A DNA stretch of 64,000 nucleotides from the NCBI GenBank assembly GCA_033558025.1, contig JAUCEF010000007.1, positions 8,866,001 through 8,930,000 on the forward strand, given 5' to 3'. This stretch comes from Phytophthora sp. 'mugwort' (Eukaryota; Oomycota; Peronosporomycetes; Peronosporales; Peronosporaceae). A program made the translations under genes and the position numbers. Shown here one piece after another: positions 11,537 to 21,359 of this stretch; position 1 is the first letter of the stretch, and every line of letters starts with the position of its first letter. The notes under the pieces were generated by a model. That model saw nothing but the letters and a program-made list of their open reading frames with translations, made no database searches and had not been told where the DNA came from.

Positions 11537-12300
11537 CTACGTAGACGCTTTCAAACTCAGCCAACGTCTTACAATTCTAGCATTCTCCAAATGCGTCGAT
11601 CTTATCTTAGACCGGAGCCTTCGATGCAGCGTTCTGTAGACACTCCTCCTCGCATCCATCGTTCCACCTTTGTCTTGCACGCTGTCTGCAAGTAGCCGGC
11701 AATCGTCCGTAGAAAATCTCGTCGACCAGTAGCTTGATCCAATAAGAATGCCTTCGCTGGCAGCGATAAATTCTGCTGTTCTCGATTGGCCTACCATGCT
11801 TTATGTGACTGGAGACCAGGCAACTGGAGCGCCAAACAAAAATATAATGAAAACGGAGAGAGAGCTCCGGTATAATGGTCGGGTCTGCATGCAAGCGAGG
11901 TTTCATGCTGGCGTTACCTGCGTAACAAAACGGTACATTAGTTCAGGGAATACCGCACACGTCAACCCACTTGCAACGGAGCGTAGAAGCATGTTCATGA
12001 TCGGTTTAATGGTTGTGTGCTCCACGAAATTCTTGTGTATCTTCATGTAATGCTCATTGATCGCCTCAGATGGATATCGTCGAAATGCAATGGTGAACAC
12101 ATTCCAGGACGCCGTCAGGTTTTTAGGGTGGATACCAGATTCTATCGGACTTGTCCGTTTCTTGAAGAAGCGCTACTGGCAAAACAGGTCCACGTAGAAT
12201 GCCATTCTATCGAAGTTAAACATGGCTGCCATCGTCGGACCGTCCATCCATAGACGTGTGGCGTTATGTCGCCCAACCACACTGGTCTCGTATACCTGAA
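11537..12300 (-). pseudogene. Ty1/copia polymerase and RNase H remnant (reverse)
   Basis: On the reverse strand near 11780-11730 the frame reads TAEFIAASEGILIGSSYW, the copia RNase H signature usually written (S/T)EAEYxAxSE. Upstream on the same strand, around 12060-11900, a frame with SGLTCAVFPELMYRFVTQ resembles the part of copia pol just before RNase H. A stretch near 12230-12170 could be a damaged YVDD region. The frames are shifted and have stops. This may be a second copia copy, since the piece at 8030-9473 has the opposite orientation and lacks this part. Confidence 0.55.
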
Positions 12301-12459
12301 CTCCTCTTTTAAAGTGTTATTGCCTGCCCAGAGCTCCTCGGGGACAAAACCCCTCTCATTGGAAGGTGCGGTACGAGTCGTAGTGGCGGCGGTTGTAGTA
12401 GTCGTAGCAGTAGCCATATTCGAAGACTGCCTTTGAGAGACGCCTGCGCCACCGAGCTC

Positions 12460-12880
12460 CTCGGCAATGCTGTCCCGCTCAGTTCGATATTTGGGTCGGG
12501 CATCCTGCTTGCACTGCAATGCATTGATCTGGGAACCGTAGCACGCCTCGCTGTAAGCGTCCGGGTCTTCAATCTCCAGCGGAATAGGTTGTTGCTCATC
12601 TTTTTATTGGTCCGGCGGCGGTCGACCCATACCTAGAGGGAACGAGCACTAGAGGCGTGTATGTCGACCTCGGGAGGCGATGCTGGACGAGGCGTGACTT
12701 CTTCTTCAGGGGGTTGAGTTAGGGCTTCATCTGGGCAACCTGTTAGCACTAAAATGTATTGATTTGGGAACCGTAACACCCACGAGGTAAGCGTCCAGGT
12801 CTTCAACAGTTCGCGCGGGGGAGGTTGATGAACGATTCGTCTCCCATCGAGTCCCCGCGTGACTCTCAGCATCGAGAATA
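12460..12880. repeat. Diverged direct duplication about 236 bases apart
   Basis: Sequence at about 12520-12600 is repeated at about 12755-12840. Both contain tt-gat-tgggaaccgta-cac and then taagcgtcc-gg-tcttcaa, with roughly three quarters of positions matching by eye. The copies lie in the same direction. The function is unknown. They flank a pro-rich reverse frame and lie at the end of the reverse copia piece. Confidence 0.5.
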
Positions 12881-14879
12881 CGAGTACGTCTTGTTGTACG
12901 CTTTTGCCGTGTCGATTGTCTACCCGGCCGTGGAGGAAAGGTGGCTATTCGATTCTAGCTCCGAATCTTGAGCAGCTGAGAAGAAGAGGGGGGGGCTTAG
13001 GGGTAAGAGGCCAGATCTACGAGCTTCGAAACGCTCATGCCAAACAGAGGGTGTCTTGGGTGGGAAAGGTGGTTGGATGTGAAAACTGAGCTACTGAGAT
13101 TGTGTTGAAAACGGGATGTTAGGCGAGAATCAAGGCGACACAAACCGCGGTTTAACGCCTTTAATTGTTTTCTTTTATGCAGACAGCCCCGAGCCTGTCT
13201 CTAGTCCCCGGTCCATGCTCACTAGCGGGAGCGTCATTGGGATTATGCCATTCGGTCAAAACAAAAAAAAACACGATCAATTTGAAACCATGCTTTTTTG
13301 CGGACCCTGGACGCCACAGTGTCAAGGCACTCCCAATGAATACCTGTAATTTTAGTTTTTTTTACCATAGAACAATACTACTCGGACGATCACCACTTAT
13401 GGTGGAATATCCATCTGTCACAGATGGTGTCGTGCCATTTGGCACCGACGCCAATGAGCTGGTACCGCCAGTTGTGATGGAGTGCAAGCGAAACGAGATT
13501 ACACGCACATGTGGAACGTTCAACTCTGCTCTAAGTAAACGAATTCCCCTGATAACACGGGTAAATTACGTGAGCGTTTGTGCAAAATGACACAAAAAAG
13601 TTCCTCCATGTTGGAGAATCCAGAATAGTTCGGTTCAGTGCCAACTACAAACCTCGGCACTCGGACTCAGGTTCTACTTTCAGCAAGGTCTATGGCAGGA
13701 TATAATCAACCATATTGCGACACAAGCCAGCTAGGCTGGAATAGGAAAACGAGCAGACCTTTCGTTTCAATCAAAGACTATTCCATTGCTCACACATTAC
13801 AATCAGAAAAGAGTAGGAGAAGTCCATCGCATGCCACTGTTGCCGCCAAGCAGACCATATTGCGCCCAAATGTCATCAGCTCTGCCAGCAGCCTTCTTTT
13901 AAAAGGAGGTCGTGTAACGTATACAAAAAAACGACAAGACGAATATTCAACTGAGATTAACCAACCAGATAGGTTAGAATATACTAATAAATTTGAATAT
14001 ACTGAACCATTGCAGGTGGCAGCAACAGCAAGCTGCCTAGCTGATCTAGGCACGACAAAGTGGAGTAACAGTATTTGGGGACTCTATTCGCCCAGCTGAA
14101 GAAAAGCTCCGTGCTGAAGCTTAGCGCAGTAAGCGATCCGCTCGTGAATTCGAAAATCTGCAAGGTAAGACTCACATCTCACATTTGCTGTACCTCGTAA
14201 GTTCTAACATCGTAACTGCAGAACTGCGCGCGGAGCTCCACGAGCCCGGCCAAGTGCCCCTACCTCCCAAGCCTGAACCTGTGCGCGTAAAGTAACATCC
14301 ACTTGAGGATTTGAGCCAGCTGGCAGATTTGTTCGAGTATATTTTTACCCAGGTACGTGCGTCATGCAACCATTCCACTCATACTTCGTATCATAACAAA
14401 TTCGTGATAGATGGAGCACTTTCAGTTGCTGTCGAAAATGCGGTTCAAAAAGACCTATCTATATCTACACCCTGACAAGCGCCACTACCTATCTCTTAAG
14501 TTTCAAACCGAACTTGCAACGACGGCGTTTGATTCAACGTGCAGGTTATTTGGTTCGTACATGCAACGGATGCTCGAAGTAGACATATACACGCTGTTTG
14601 GTGATCGGATTCGTCTGCAGAAGTACCACTCCTATGAAACTCACACTTCACGTGGACAGTGTTCAAGCCATTTACTGAATCAAGCGAGAAGGGTCTGCAA
14701 GTACACAAAAGCTTTGGATATTCGCTTCGATGATATCAACGACGCGTGGACGAACGGCAATATGGTGCTGGAGTGCATTCCCACTTGTGAGAACCGGCCT
14801 GTGTTTCAACAGCCGTCACCGAGGCCTGATAAGCGCGGCAGACGGAAGGATCCTGTCCAGAACGATGTCATCGTGGCTG
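12881..14879. other. Unclassified repeat-region sequence
   Basis: I recognise no gene. The two longest frames are 13638-14099 (+, 153 codons) and 14411-15112 (+, 233 codons). Both have unremarkable composition and no motif I know. An AT-rich near-repeat, ttagaatatactaa / tttgaatatactga, lies at about 13974-14006. The second frame runs into the hAT remnant and may include its upstream part. Confidence 0.35.
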
Positions 14880-16800
14880 ACGACATCGTTTCGTGTAAGA
14901 AGTACGAAACGATTCATCCATCAACTGGGAGAGACGCATGTTGGGCGCGTTCGCGACCACTTCAAGAGGAAGTGCTCCAAGCTACCCGTGACGTAGGCCA
15001 CAACGGCGGACTTTCCGCACATCCTAGGTTCCCCCAAGCTGACCGCATTCCAGCAACAGTTTGCGTTGTCGTTCTGTTCGAGTGGGATGGCCTTCAACAA
15101 GGTGTCACATAATGGCTAAGACGCCTACGATCCTCAACCCCAGTAGAGTTATTCTGACCGCACGGCAGCTCGCAGTCACCCTTTTGGATTGATCATATGG
15201 GAAGTTGAAGCTGTTGGGGTATATCGTCCGCTGGCGACAGTTGCAAGTACCACACTGTCGAAAATCTCGGTCGAACTCGTAGGATCTTTGACTTGAAAAT
15301 CATCGGAGCTCTCATTAGCAGCAGTATCGTGATCAGCTCTCTGCTTACTCTCTTGCTGCTCTTGACGTAGTTCGCGTGCTCGAGAGCGAATTGCAGGTGG
15401 CGTTCGACATTCCCTTCAACTCACCTGCGTGCTACCATCTCTAGCTGACCTCCACGCGCGAATCTTGCACATCGTTGAGTTCCTTGATGGCGAGCCATGC
15501 CTATGGCTCCACCACCAACTGGAATACCGCATATCGAGCACGGTACGCGTACAACAGGACGACAGTTCCGTTGATGTCGAAGGAGGGTATTGCTACGACT
15601 GAATGGGTACTTGAACGGATGTCAACGGGAAGAGGATCCAACTACATTATGATCTTCAGCGAAACCCCCTACCTTCTGGAGACCATGTATACCGGATCTA
15701 CGTCGCATAGCGCCCCGTTCCTCGCAGCTGACATCAAACGAATGATTGAGACCGCGAGGTTTGCTACTATCGCTGCTGTAGTCACCGAAACACCAGCACG
15801 GACACGCTTGTGTGGAAGACGCTACAGGAGGAATACCCGCACTAAATTTTCCACAGTTGCATCTCTCACATCATCCACTTGGCGGTCAAGGATCTTGTCG
15901 CTAGGCCCCCGTTGCACAATAGCTGGAGGAAAACAGCCGCAGCCTGGACGAAATTTTCAAAAAAGCACCAGTTGTTGTGGGCTGAGTTGCGTCGTCTACA
16001 GTTGCTTGAAGGCAAGAACGGTTTGGTGCTATTAGCCGACACGTGTTGGGGGACGATTGAGAAGTGTTTCGCGTCTGTGTTTGCGTCCGAGGCGATTCCG
16101 CACGCCTTCTGCAGTAGTAGAGACTTCCTCACGGCCCAACCGAAGAAGAGAAGGCCAAGAGCCGAATGACGTTCGATGTCGTGGGCGCTAAGGATTTTGT
16201 TCCGCAGTTAGAAAACCCAATTGTGTTGCTCGGTGTGCTGTCACGATTCCAGAATGTGTTTGAGAAAAACACAAGCCCAATCGCTGACGTCTACAAGATG
16301 TTTTTTCAGCTGCCAGCTACCTTCAATGAAACGCTGATGCCTTTCCCAGAGTTCGGGATAATCACACCTGTGATCTAGGAGCGATTTGACTTCGTTTACG
16401 GCGCTGCCAATGGTGTATCGTATCTACTGGACCCTCGCTACGCTAGTAAAGACATGGATCAGGAGACTCGTGATGGCGTCGAGGACTTCATCGCCATATG
16501 GAACGGCCCCGGCAACGAAGACGCAACCACGTTAGAGCTATTAAAGTTCCAAGCAGCCGCACAGCAACCAACTCGACAGATGAAGCTTGCTCAACACTAG
16601 CGCATTGGGGTACAAGAATTATGCTGAGGCGTCCACGGTTTCCTCTTTTATAGAAGATTGCAAGCACTGTGCTTGCGTCATCCAGCTCAAGTGTTGCTGC
16701 TGAAAGGAACTTCTCGGCGCACAAGTTCGTGCAGTCACAGCTTCGCAACCGTCTCATAGAGGCAAAGGTCGAGAAGTCTTTTTTAACATGAAGAATCTCC
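14880..16800 (+). pseudogene. hAT-superfamily transposase remnant
   Basis: Frames on the plus strand read in order as a hAT transposase. A BED-finger-like start near 14925-14990 contains NWETHVGRVRDHFKRKCSKL. Near 15770-15900 comes the central catalytic region, with a VVTDNTS-like string in one frame followed by HSCISHIIHLAVKDLVARPP. AWTKFSKKHQLLWAELRRL and LADTCWGTIEKCF follow. The typical C-terminal dimerisation segment at 16680-16790 reads SSSVAAERNFSAHKFVQSQL and ends in a TAA near 16787. Many stops and shifts show it is dead. Terminal inverted repeats were not identified. Confidence 0.75.
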
Positions 16801-17529
16801 AGCCCGAATATGTATTAAAGAGAGAGGAGGAAGTTCAAGTTATGGCTGGTAAGAATTCATGTTATGACGGATGCATAACGTTAACGAAGCCTCGGGTGAG
16901 GATTCGAGTGAAGTGGACCAAGAGCTCATGCTGTGCTACGAGATCATCCCTTCAAAAACGTGACTTATCCAGCCAATAACATTCGCTGTGATGTTCGCTG
17001 CAATCGGACTTGCTTGGATCGGTGTCGGTACTAACATCCAAGTGTCCATACTGCATGGTAGTGCCCCCTGGCCGCCGTGAACATCGCCCCCCCCCCCCCT
17101 CCCCCCCCCCCCCACCTGTTCGGTATGCTGTCGGCCAACACCTGTGCGCCGAAGTCTTCGTGCAGAAGGCACCATTTGTGAACATGTTTATCATATGAGT
17201 GTCTCTATGCAAGGTGCTTGGAACAAAGTCGCAGAGGCGTCACTCGCATCCCTGTGGTTACGTGTTGTGTCCTTTGAGTTCATAGAGCGAGTACGCCATA
17301 CTGGAAAACAACGATTTTAGTTCAACATCGCTGATTCGTCTCCACTGCGTCAACATCGATCTGGACGTGTTCTATAACGTTCGTGAGCTATCGCAGTAAC
17401 GAGCCACTATGCACGTTCATAGCGCAAATGTTACACTTGTTTTTGTTTTGTTACACTCTATCTCAAGATTTACAAGTTTGTATCAGTCACTAAGGCTGTG
17501 TTTTATAGAACGTTAGAAGTACGACAATT
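16801..17529. other. Unclassified, holds a (C)13T(C)13 tract
   Basis: No gene is recognised. A pair of C runs of 13 bases each, split by one T, lies at 17087-17113. The last 100 bases become AT-rich and lead into the tandem repeat. Confidence 0.4.
17087..17113. repeat. Poly-C tract, (C)13 T (C)13
   Basis: Two runs of 13 C are separated by one T. This is the longest of the four C/G homopolymer tracts, all of which lie in the transposon block. Confidence 0.95.
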
Positions 17530-17745
17530 TGTGGAAGACACGCATAATTAGTATACCCATATTAAATTTGAGTCTAATTATTAACTGTGGAAGACACGTT
17601 ATAATTTGTATACCCACATATACGCACCCACACATAAAGTCTGAGTCTAATCGTCAACTGTGAAATACATTATTTTTGAGTATCATACAATGTTATAGTC
17701 TAATTGTCTACTGCGGAAGACACGATATAATTAGTATACGATACC
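17530..17745. repeat. Four-copy imperfect AT-rich tandem repeat
   Basis: Four units begin at 17530, 17586, 17659 and 17712. Each starts with TGTGGAAGACACG or a variant. Most continue with TATAATTAGTATAC and end with GAGTCTAATTGTCAAC or a variant. Unit spacing is 56, 73 and 53 bases; the second unit is longer through an inserted stretch and the third is the most diverged. No coding potential is seen. Confidence 0.85.
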
Positions 17746-17901
17746 AATATTCTTCCGACCGGAGAACCCATCCGACCTGTACCACTCAAAGGAGTATATT
17801 ATGAAAGGTCTGTCACAAAACCAACTTAATGCGAAATTAACTGTACTACTCAGCTAGGTGAATCAATATCCGGATGGGCTGTTCGAAAGAGGTGATTAAG
17901 C

Positions 17902-18000
17902 TTTGTTACAGGCGTAAGGAAACGGCCTAAAACAGCCTGTACGGTGAGAAAAAGCAAAAACAAAAAACAAATCTATGCAAATTTGGTTCGAGAGTCATGT
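17902..18000 (+). repeat. 5' block of a two-copy dispersed repeat, copy A
   Basis: This block and the one at 19650-19760 share AGGCGTAAGG-A-GGCCTAAAAC, then GCCTGTA, an A-rich stretch with GAGAAAAA, and TGGTTCGAGAG--ATGTG. The string GGCCTAAAACGGCC in copy B is an inverted repeat (AGCC replaces GGCC in copy A). A tRNA-like structure follows each block 400-480 bases downstream, so both belong to one repeat family. Confidence 0.75.
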
Positions 18001-18382
18001 GCTCTCTAGCGTGAAAATTCTAGAAAAAAAATAAGCCCCGGATTTTCATGGCGGGGTTCACTATTAAGACATGATCCTTTATTTGGACTGCTCGGACAGC
18101 CAGCCACACAGCGCTCCTATAGATAGACAACTCGCCAATGAGATTGTGCCATATAGAGCCACAAGCACACGCGCCCAACGAGTTGCTGCGCGCGACACAC
18201 ACCACAAACGAATCAGGGTTTGGCCAGCTCGCCGGCAGCAACCGCCGGTTCCAGTCGACATCTTTTATGCCCTACTACGCGGACCGCCATGACGGCCTCT
18301 CAGGATGTACAGCCTGTACGCTCGGCTCCGCACGAGGACCGAGTCCCCTGCCAACTGCCCCCGCCTCACCACGACCACCTAC

Positions 18383-18453
18383 GACGACGCAGCTCAGAGA
18401 AAATGAGGGTGGAGCATGGCTCCGAGGTTGCTGGTTCGACTCCAGCCGTTGTC
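18383..18453 (+). ncRNA. tRNA-like structure, copy A (probable SINE relic)
   Basis: The 71 bases fold like a tRNA apart from the anticodon loop. The acceptor stem pairs 18383-18389 (GACGACG) with 18447-18453 (CGTTGTC), all seven pairs with one G-U. A three-pair D stem is CTC/GAG. The T arm is perfect: GCTGG, loop TTCGACT, CCAGC. The RNA polymerase III B box GGTTCGACTCC is an exact consensus match. The anticodon arm is a five-pair stem (TGGAG/CTCCG) with a loop of only five bases, so it is not a normal translation tRNA. No CCA or T-run follows. The second copy lies at 20059. Confidence 0.65.
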
Positions 18454-18644
18454 ATACTTCGCTTCAGGGTCGGGGCCTCTCGTGCGCTGTTACGGTGTCA
18501 AGGGCGCTCATTGCGTGGTGTTGATACTGTGTGGGTTTGCGGCTGCTGTGCTGTTTGTGCTGTCGATATAACCTACCGTGTGTCGAACTAAGTACGCAAT
18601 AGACGTTGTATTTGCCTCTTCTTCGCTTGTGCTGTTGTCGCTAC

Positions 18645-18992
18645 CTACTGGATTGCAGATGCCGCAGGTCCGAGGGCATCTTGACGGTCTGGATCGCACG
18701 CTAGAACAGCACGGCGCAGCTGCAGGTGCTGGGCGATCTTCGCGTTTAGGTTGCCCTTCAAGTACAGCTCGCGGAGGTGCTTGCGAATGGAGGTGGAGCC
18801 GCGCGACGTGATCTTGCGGGCGTCGAGAAAGGCAAGCACGGCTGCCTCCACCTTCTCGAACCTGTTGTGCCCGTTGCTTTGTGGACGTTCCCGCAAACTC
18901 AACCGTGCGTGTGGCGCAACCGTTATGCTTGACGCAGCCACGTACTCCGCGTTTGGCAACGGTCGCAGGGCTGGTGACGGCAACCCCCGCAC
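18645..18992 (-). pseudogene. Repeat-associated ORF fragment, family unknown
   Basis: The reverse frame contains HNRFEKVEAAVLAFLDARK and then RGSTSIRKHLRELYLKGNL. The same pattern recurs in the reverse-strand ORF beside the second tRNA-like copy, where the run is KIKARGSNAVLKHLQRLHLA. Both are therefore parts of one repeated protein. I do not recognise a catalytic domain, but similar runs occur in repetitive oomycete hypothetical proteins. This copy has only the C-terminal part and lies about 190 bases past the tRNA-like structure, on the opposite strand. Confidence 0.45.
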
Positions 18993-19649
18993 CTTTCTGT
19001 GCTACAAGGCCACGTCAGCAAAAACAGCAATAGCGTAACTCCGCACACGTGAAGCCGCCATGAGCCACACGTCCTACCTGTCGTCTGCATTGCTTAACAT
19101 AGTCAAACTCTACATTCTCGCTTTTGACGAAAGCCTAGAATGCACCTTGGGCTGTGGTCTTGGCACGCTTAGTGCTGCCAGGCTCGAGCTCATCCAAACC
19201 CATCCGGGAGGTTTGGTCGGATTGAAGCAAATATGCAAGTGATATGCTCCACACTAGTCGTTTGATTGGAGATACACATATGTTTCGTTGCCTTCCGACC
19301 CGATACGTCGGAATGGCTTGTGAGGACCTACCTAGCCCTTTATATTACGAGTCGCTGAAAGTAAATGAGTAAAGACCTATGATGCGCTGAATATAAATGA
19401 AAGTCGATGATTGGCTGTTGCAGAGACACCGTGCCCCATACCAAATTCAAGTATGGTCGGATAAGTCGTCATATTCATCCACACCAAAATTTATTGGACC
19501 CTCGGACTTTTGTGACCGAGTGAAACCTCAAGGTGAACCAGTTAAATTAACCGTATACAACCGTATGCATTATGTACGTCGGTTACGATGTTTATTTTAT
19601 GCAAAACAGGTTAGGGTGGATAGAATCTGAGATCAGCGTTGCTGCTTTG
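18993..19649. other. Unclassified spacer between the two repeat copies
   Basis: No gene is recognised. Short frames at 19060-19242 and 19397-19630 show no motif. Confidence 0.4.
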
Positions 19650-19760
19650 TATAGAGCTTGTAGGCGTAAGGAGATGGCCTAAAACGGCCTGTAGGACGAG
19701 AAAAACGCATTTGAGAAAAAACAATAAAAATGGTTCGAGAGCGATGTGTTCTCATGACGT
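19650..19760 (+). repeat. 5' block of a two-copy dispersed repeat, copy B
   Basis: This block matches the one at 17902-18000 in order and spacing: taggcgtaaggagatggcct, aaaacggcctgtag, an A-rich run, then tggttcgagagcgatgtg. Copy B is the better preserved in its inverted repeat. Confidence 0.75.
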
Positions 19761-20058
19761 TAAATTCAACAATGAGGGCCGAACCAGAAATCGGGGTCTA
19801 CTCTTAGAGTGATCTTCTCAGCAAGTCACAGATCTGCATATCTATTGGCTCAAATATGACCATGAGATCTAGAAGCATGGAACTACCGCGCCCCGCCCCG
19901 GCAGTGGCCTCTGTGCCGCCAGTCTCTCTTTTCCAGCTCCAGCTACGCAGACCTCCCGCCGTCAATACACCGCCTAGGCTCTCACGCTGCTGCACCAGCC
20001 CGTACACAACGCCTACGGTGTGGTACGAGTCGGGACACACCCAACTACCCCTCCCCAC

Positions 20059-20126
20059 GACGACGTAGCTCAATGGTAAAGGCAGGGCTGTGCCCTGAGG
20101 CTGATGGTTCCAATCCAGCCGTCGCC
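20059..20126 (+). ncRNA. tRNA-like structure, copy B, with pol III signals
   Basis: The 68 bases fold as a tRNA with an altered anticodon arm. Acceptor pairing is 20059-20065 with 20120-20126 (one A-C mismatch). The A box TAGCTCAATGG fits the pol III consensus. The B box GGTTCCAATCC differs from consensus by one base. The T stem is GATGG/CCAGC with one mismatch. The anticodon arm is CAGGG, a five-base loop CTGTG, and CCCTG. The variable loop is AGGCT. A TTTT run at 20128-20131, directly after the 3' end, is a possible pol III terminator. It is homologous to the copy at 18383; the function is unknown. Confidence 0.65.
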
Positions 20127-20299
20127 ATTTTATCAAGAGGTGTGGAGGCTCCATTGACGTCGGATTCCCCCAGCGAGTGCTTGTGTGTGGAGGCTACAGT
20201 TGTTGCTGCTAGCGGAGCCGATGCCACTGCTAGTGTCGCTAGTGCCGCGTGGATGCTTTGCGTTGAAGAAGGTGCTTTGTATGCATCCTCACATCTTTG

Positions 20300-20890
20300 T
20301 TTTCTTGTCTAGTAAATGTACTATGCAGCGCTGTAAGCTCGTTATCTGGTTTATACTTGCTGACTACCTCTAACACATCTTGGGTGTTGCCTGGTGCTGG
20401 GTCTCTGATTGTGCCTGTTTGTAGTTGGCGCGGATGTGGCTGAGCCGGCGAGATGAAGGCGCTGCAGATGCTTCAGTACGGCGTTGGAACCTCGCGCCTT
20501 GATTTTGTGGTTGTTACCCAGGAGAGTACAGCGTTTTCTGCGTTCCGTCCCAGCTCGAGCACTCAGTCCCGATAGTCTTCAGCGTCGGCGTCAAGGTCGA
20601 AGCCATCTGGAATGAAGAACATCATGAAGGCGACGAGCAGTTTGCTCTAGACCTATGCTGCTTCGGTACCTGCCGTGCCAGCGTGGTTCTCGACCGTACC
20701 ACGCAAACCACATCGCATAAAGGTTAGTCGGTGATCCTCGGCGCTGTTTCTTTTTCGGCGTACTTACTTCTTGTGTGGCTTCGTCTGGACAGCTGCGTTT
20801 CCTTGTTGCAGGTGTATTGATTTGCTTAGCTCTAAATACGTCCATGCGCGGGTCCTGCCGCTTGATGTGCTCGATAAAGTGCTTAATCAA
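20300..20890 (-). pseudogene. Repeat-associated ORF, longer copy, family unknown
   Basis: The reverse frame begins near 20890 with IKHFIEHIKRQDPRMDVFRA. It is followed by a basic patch (ATRKRSCPDEATQ, PKKKQRRG), then PTNLYAMWFAWYGREP. After a frame change it gives a run near 20640-20590 with MMFFIPDGFDLDADAEDYRD, and then the shared KIKARGSNAVLKHLQRLHLA segment. The order and the PTNL-W-WY and FxxDGFxLD patterns are those of a repetitive oomycete protein family of unknown role. Stops and shifts make this copy non-functional. It lies on the strand opposite to the tRNA-like structure 20059-20126. Confidence 0.5.
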
Positions 20891-21359
20891 AGCGGCTTGG
20901 CGATCGATGGTCTTCTGCCCTTGGCTTGGTTCCCCTGGCGTCTCTTGAGCAAGATGCTACAGGTAAATGTTTTGTGTCTGTGTTAGATAAGTTTGGCATG
21001 TATCTTGTATTTTAACGAGGTAAGAACGGTAGACCAGTTGCTCGGAATACCGCCATGCAATACTATAGACAGAGTAAACTGCGGCTGTTTGACCTCTTCC
21101 CCGCGTAACCCCATATTGTCAAGTAATGTTGCTTAACATGAGGAAGACACTCGACAGCTTCTGCATGAAGCGAGATGGAAAATGTAATTAACAAAGCCCC
21201 ACAATGCTCAAAGAGCGACTTAAAAAATGATGCTGTATTTGTATGAGAAAGCATGCCCCCCTAGAGACTACCAAGACGCAGCATTGCTGTGTCTGCTGTC
21301 GTATCTGTTTGGGCGAGCTTCCGACCTGTCGCTCGTCCACAAGCAAAGCGTGTCTGTTG
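20891..21359. other. Unclassified spacer
   Basis: I see no supportable gene or repeat in this stretch. Confidence 0.35.

Noticed and set aside
13638..14099. 153-codon ORF as a gene
   Set aside because: It shows no recognised motif, lies between transposon relics, and the reverse frame is as long; left as unclassified.
17010..17212. Pro-rich and Gly-rich ORFs around 17087-17113
   Set aside because: They are created by the poly-C run and have no other coding support.
18383..18453. A functional translation tRNA gene
   Set aside because: The anticodon loop has only five bases, so it cannot be a standard tRNA, although the rest of the fold is good.
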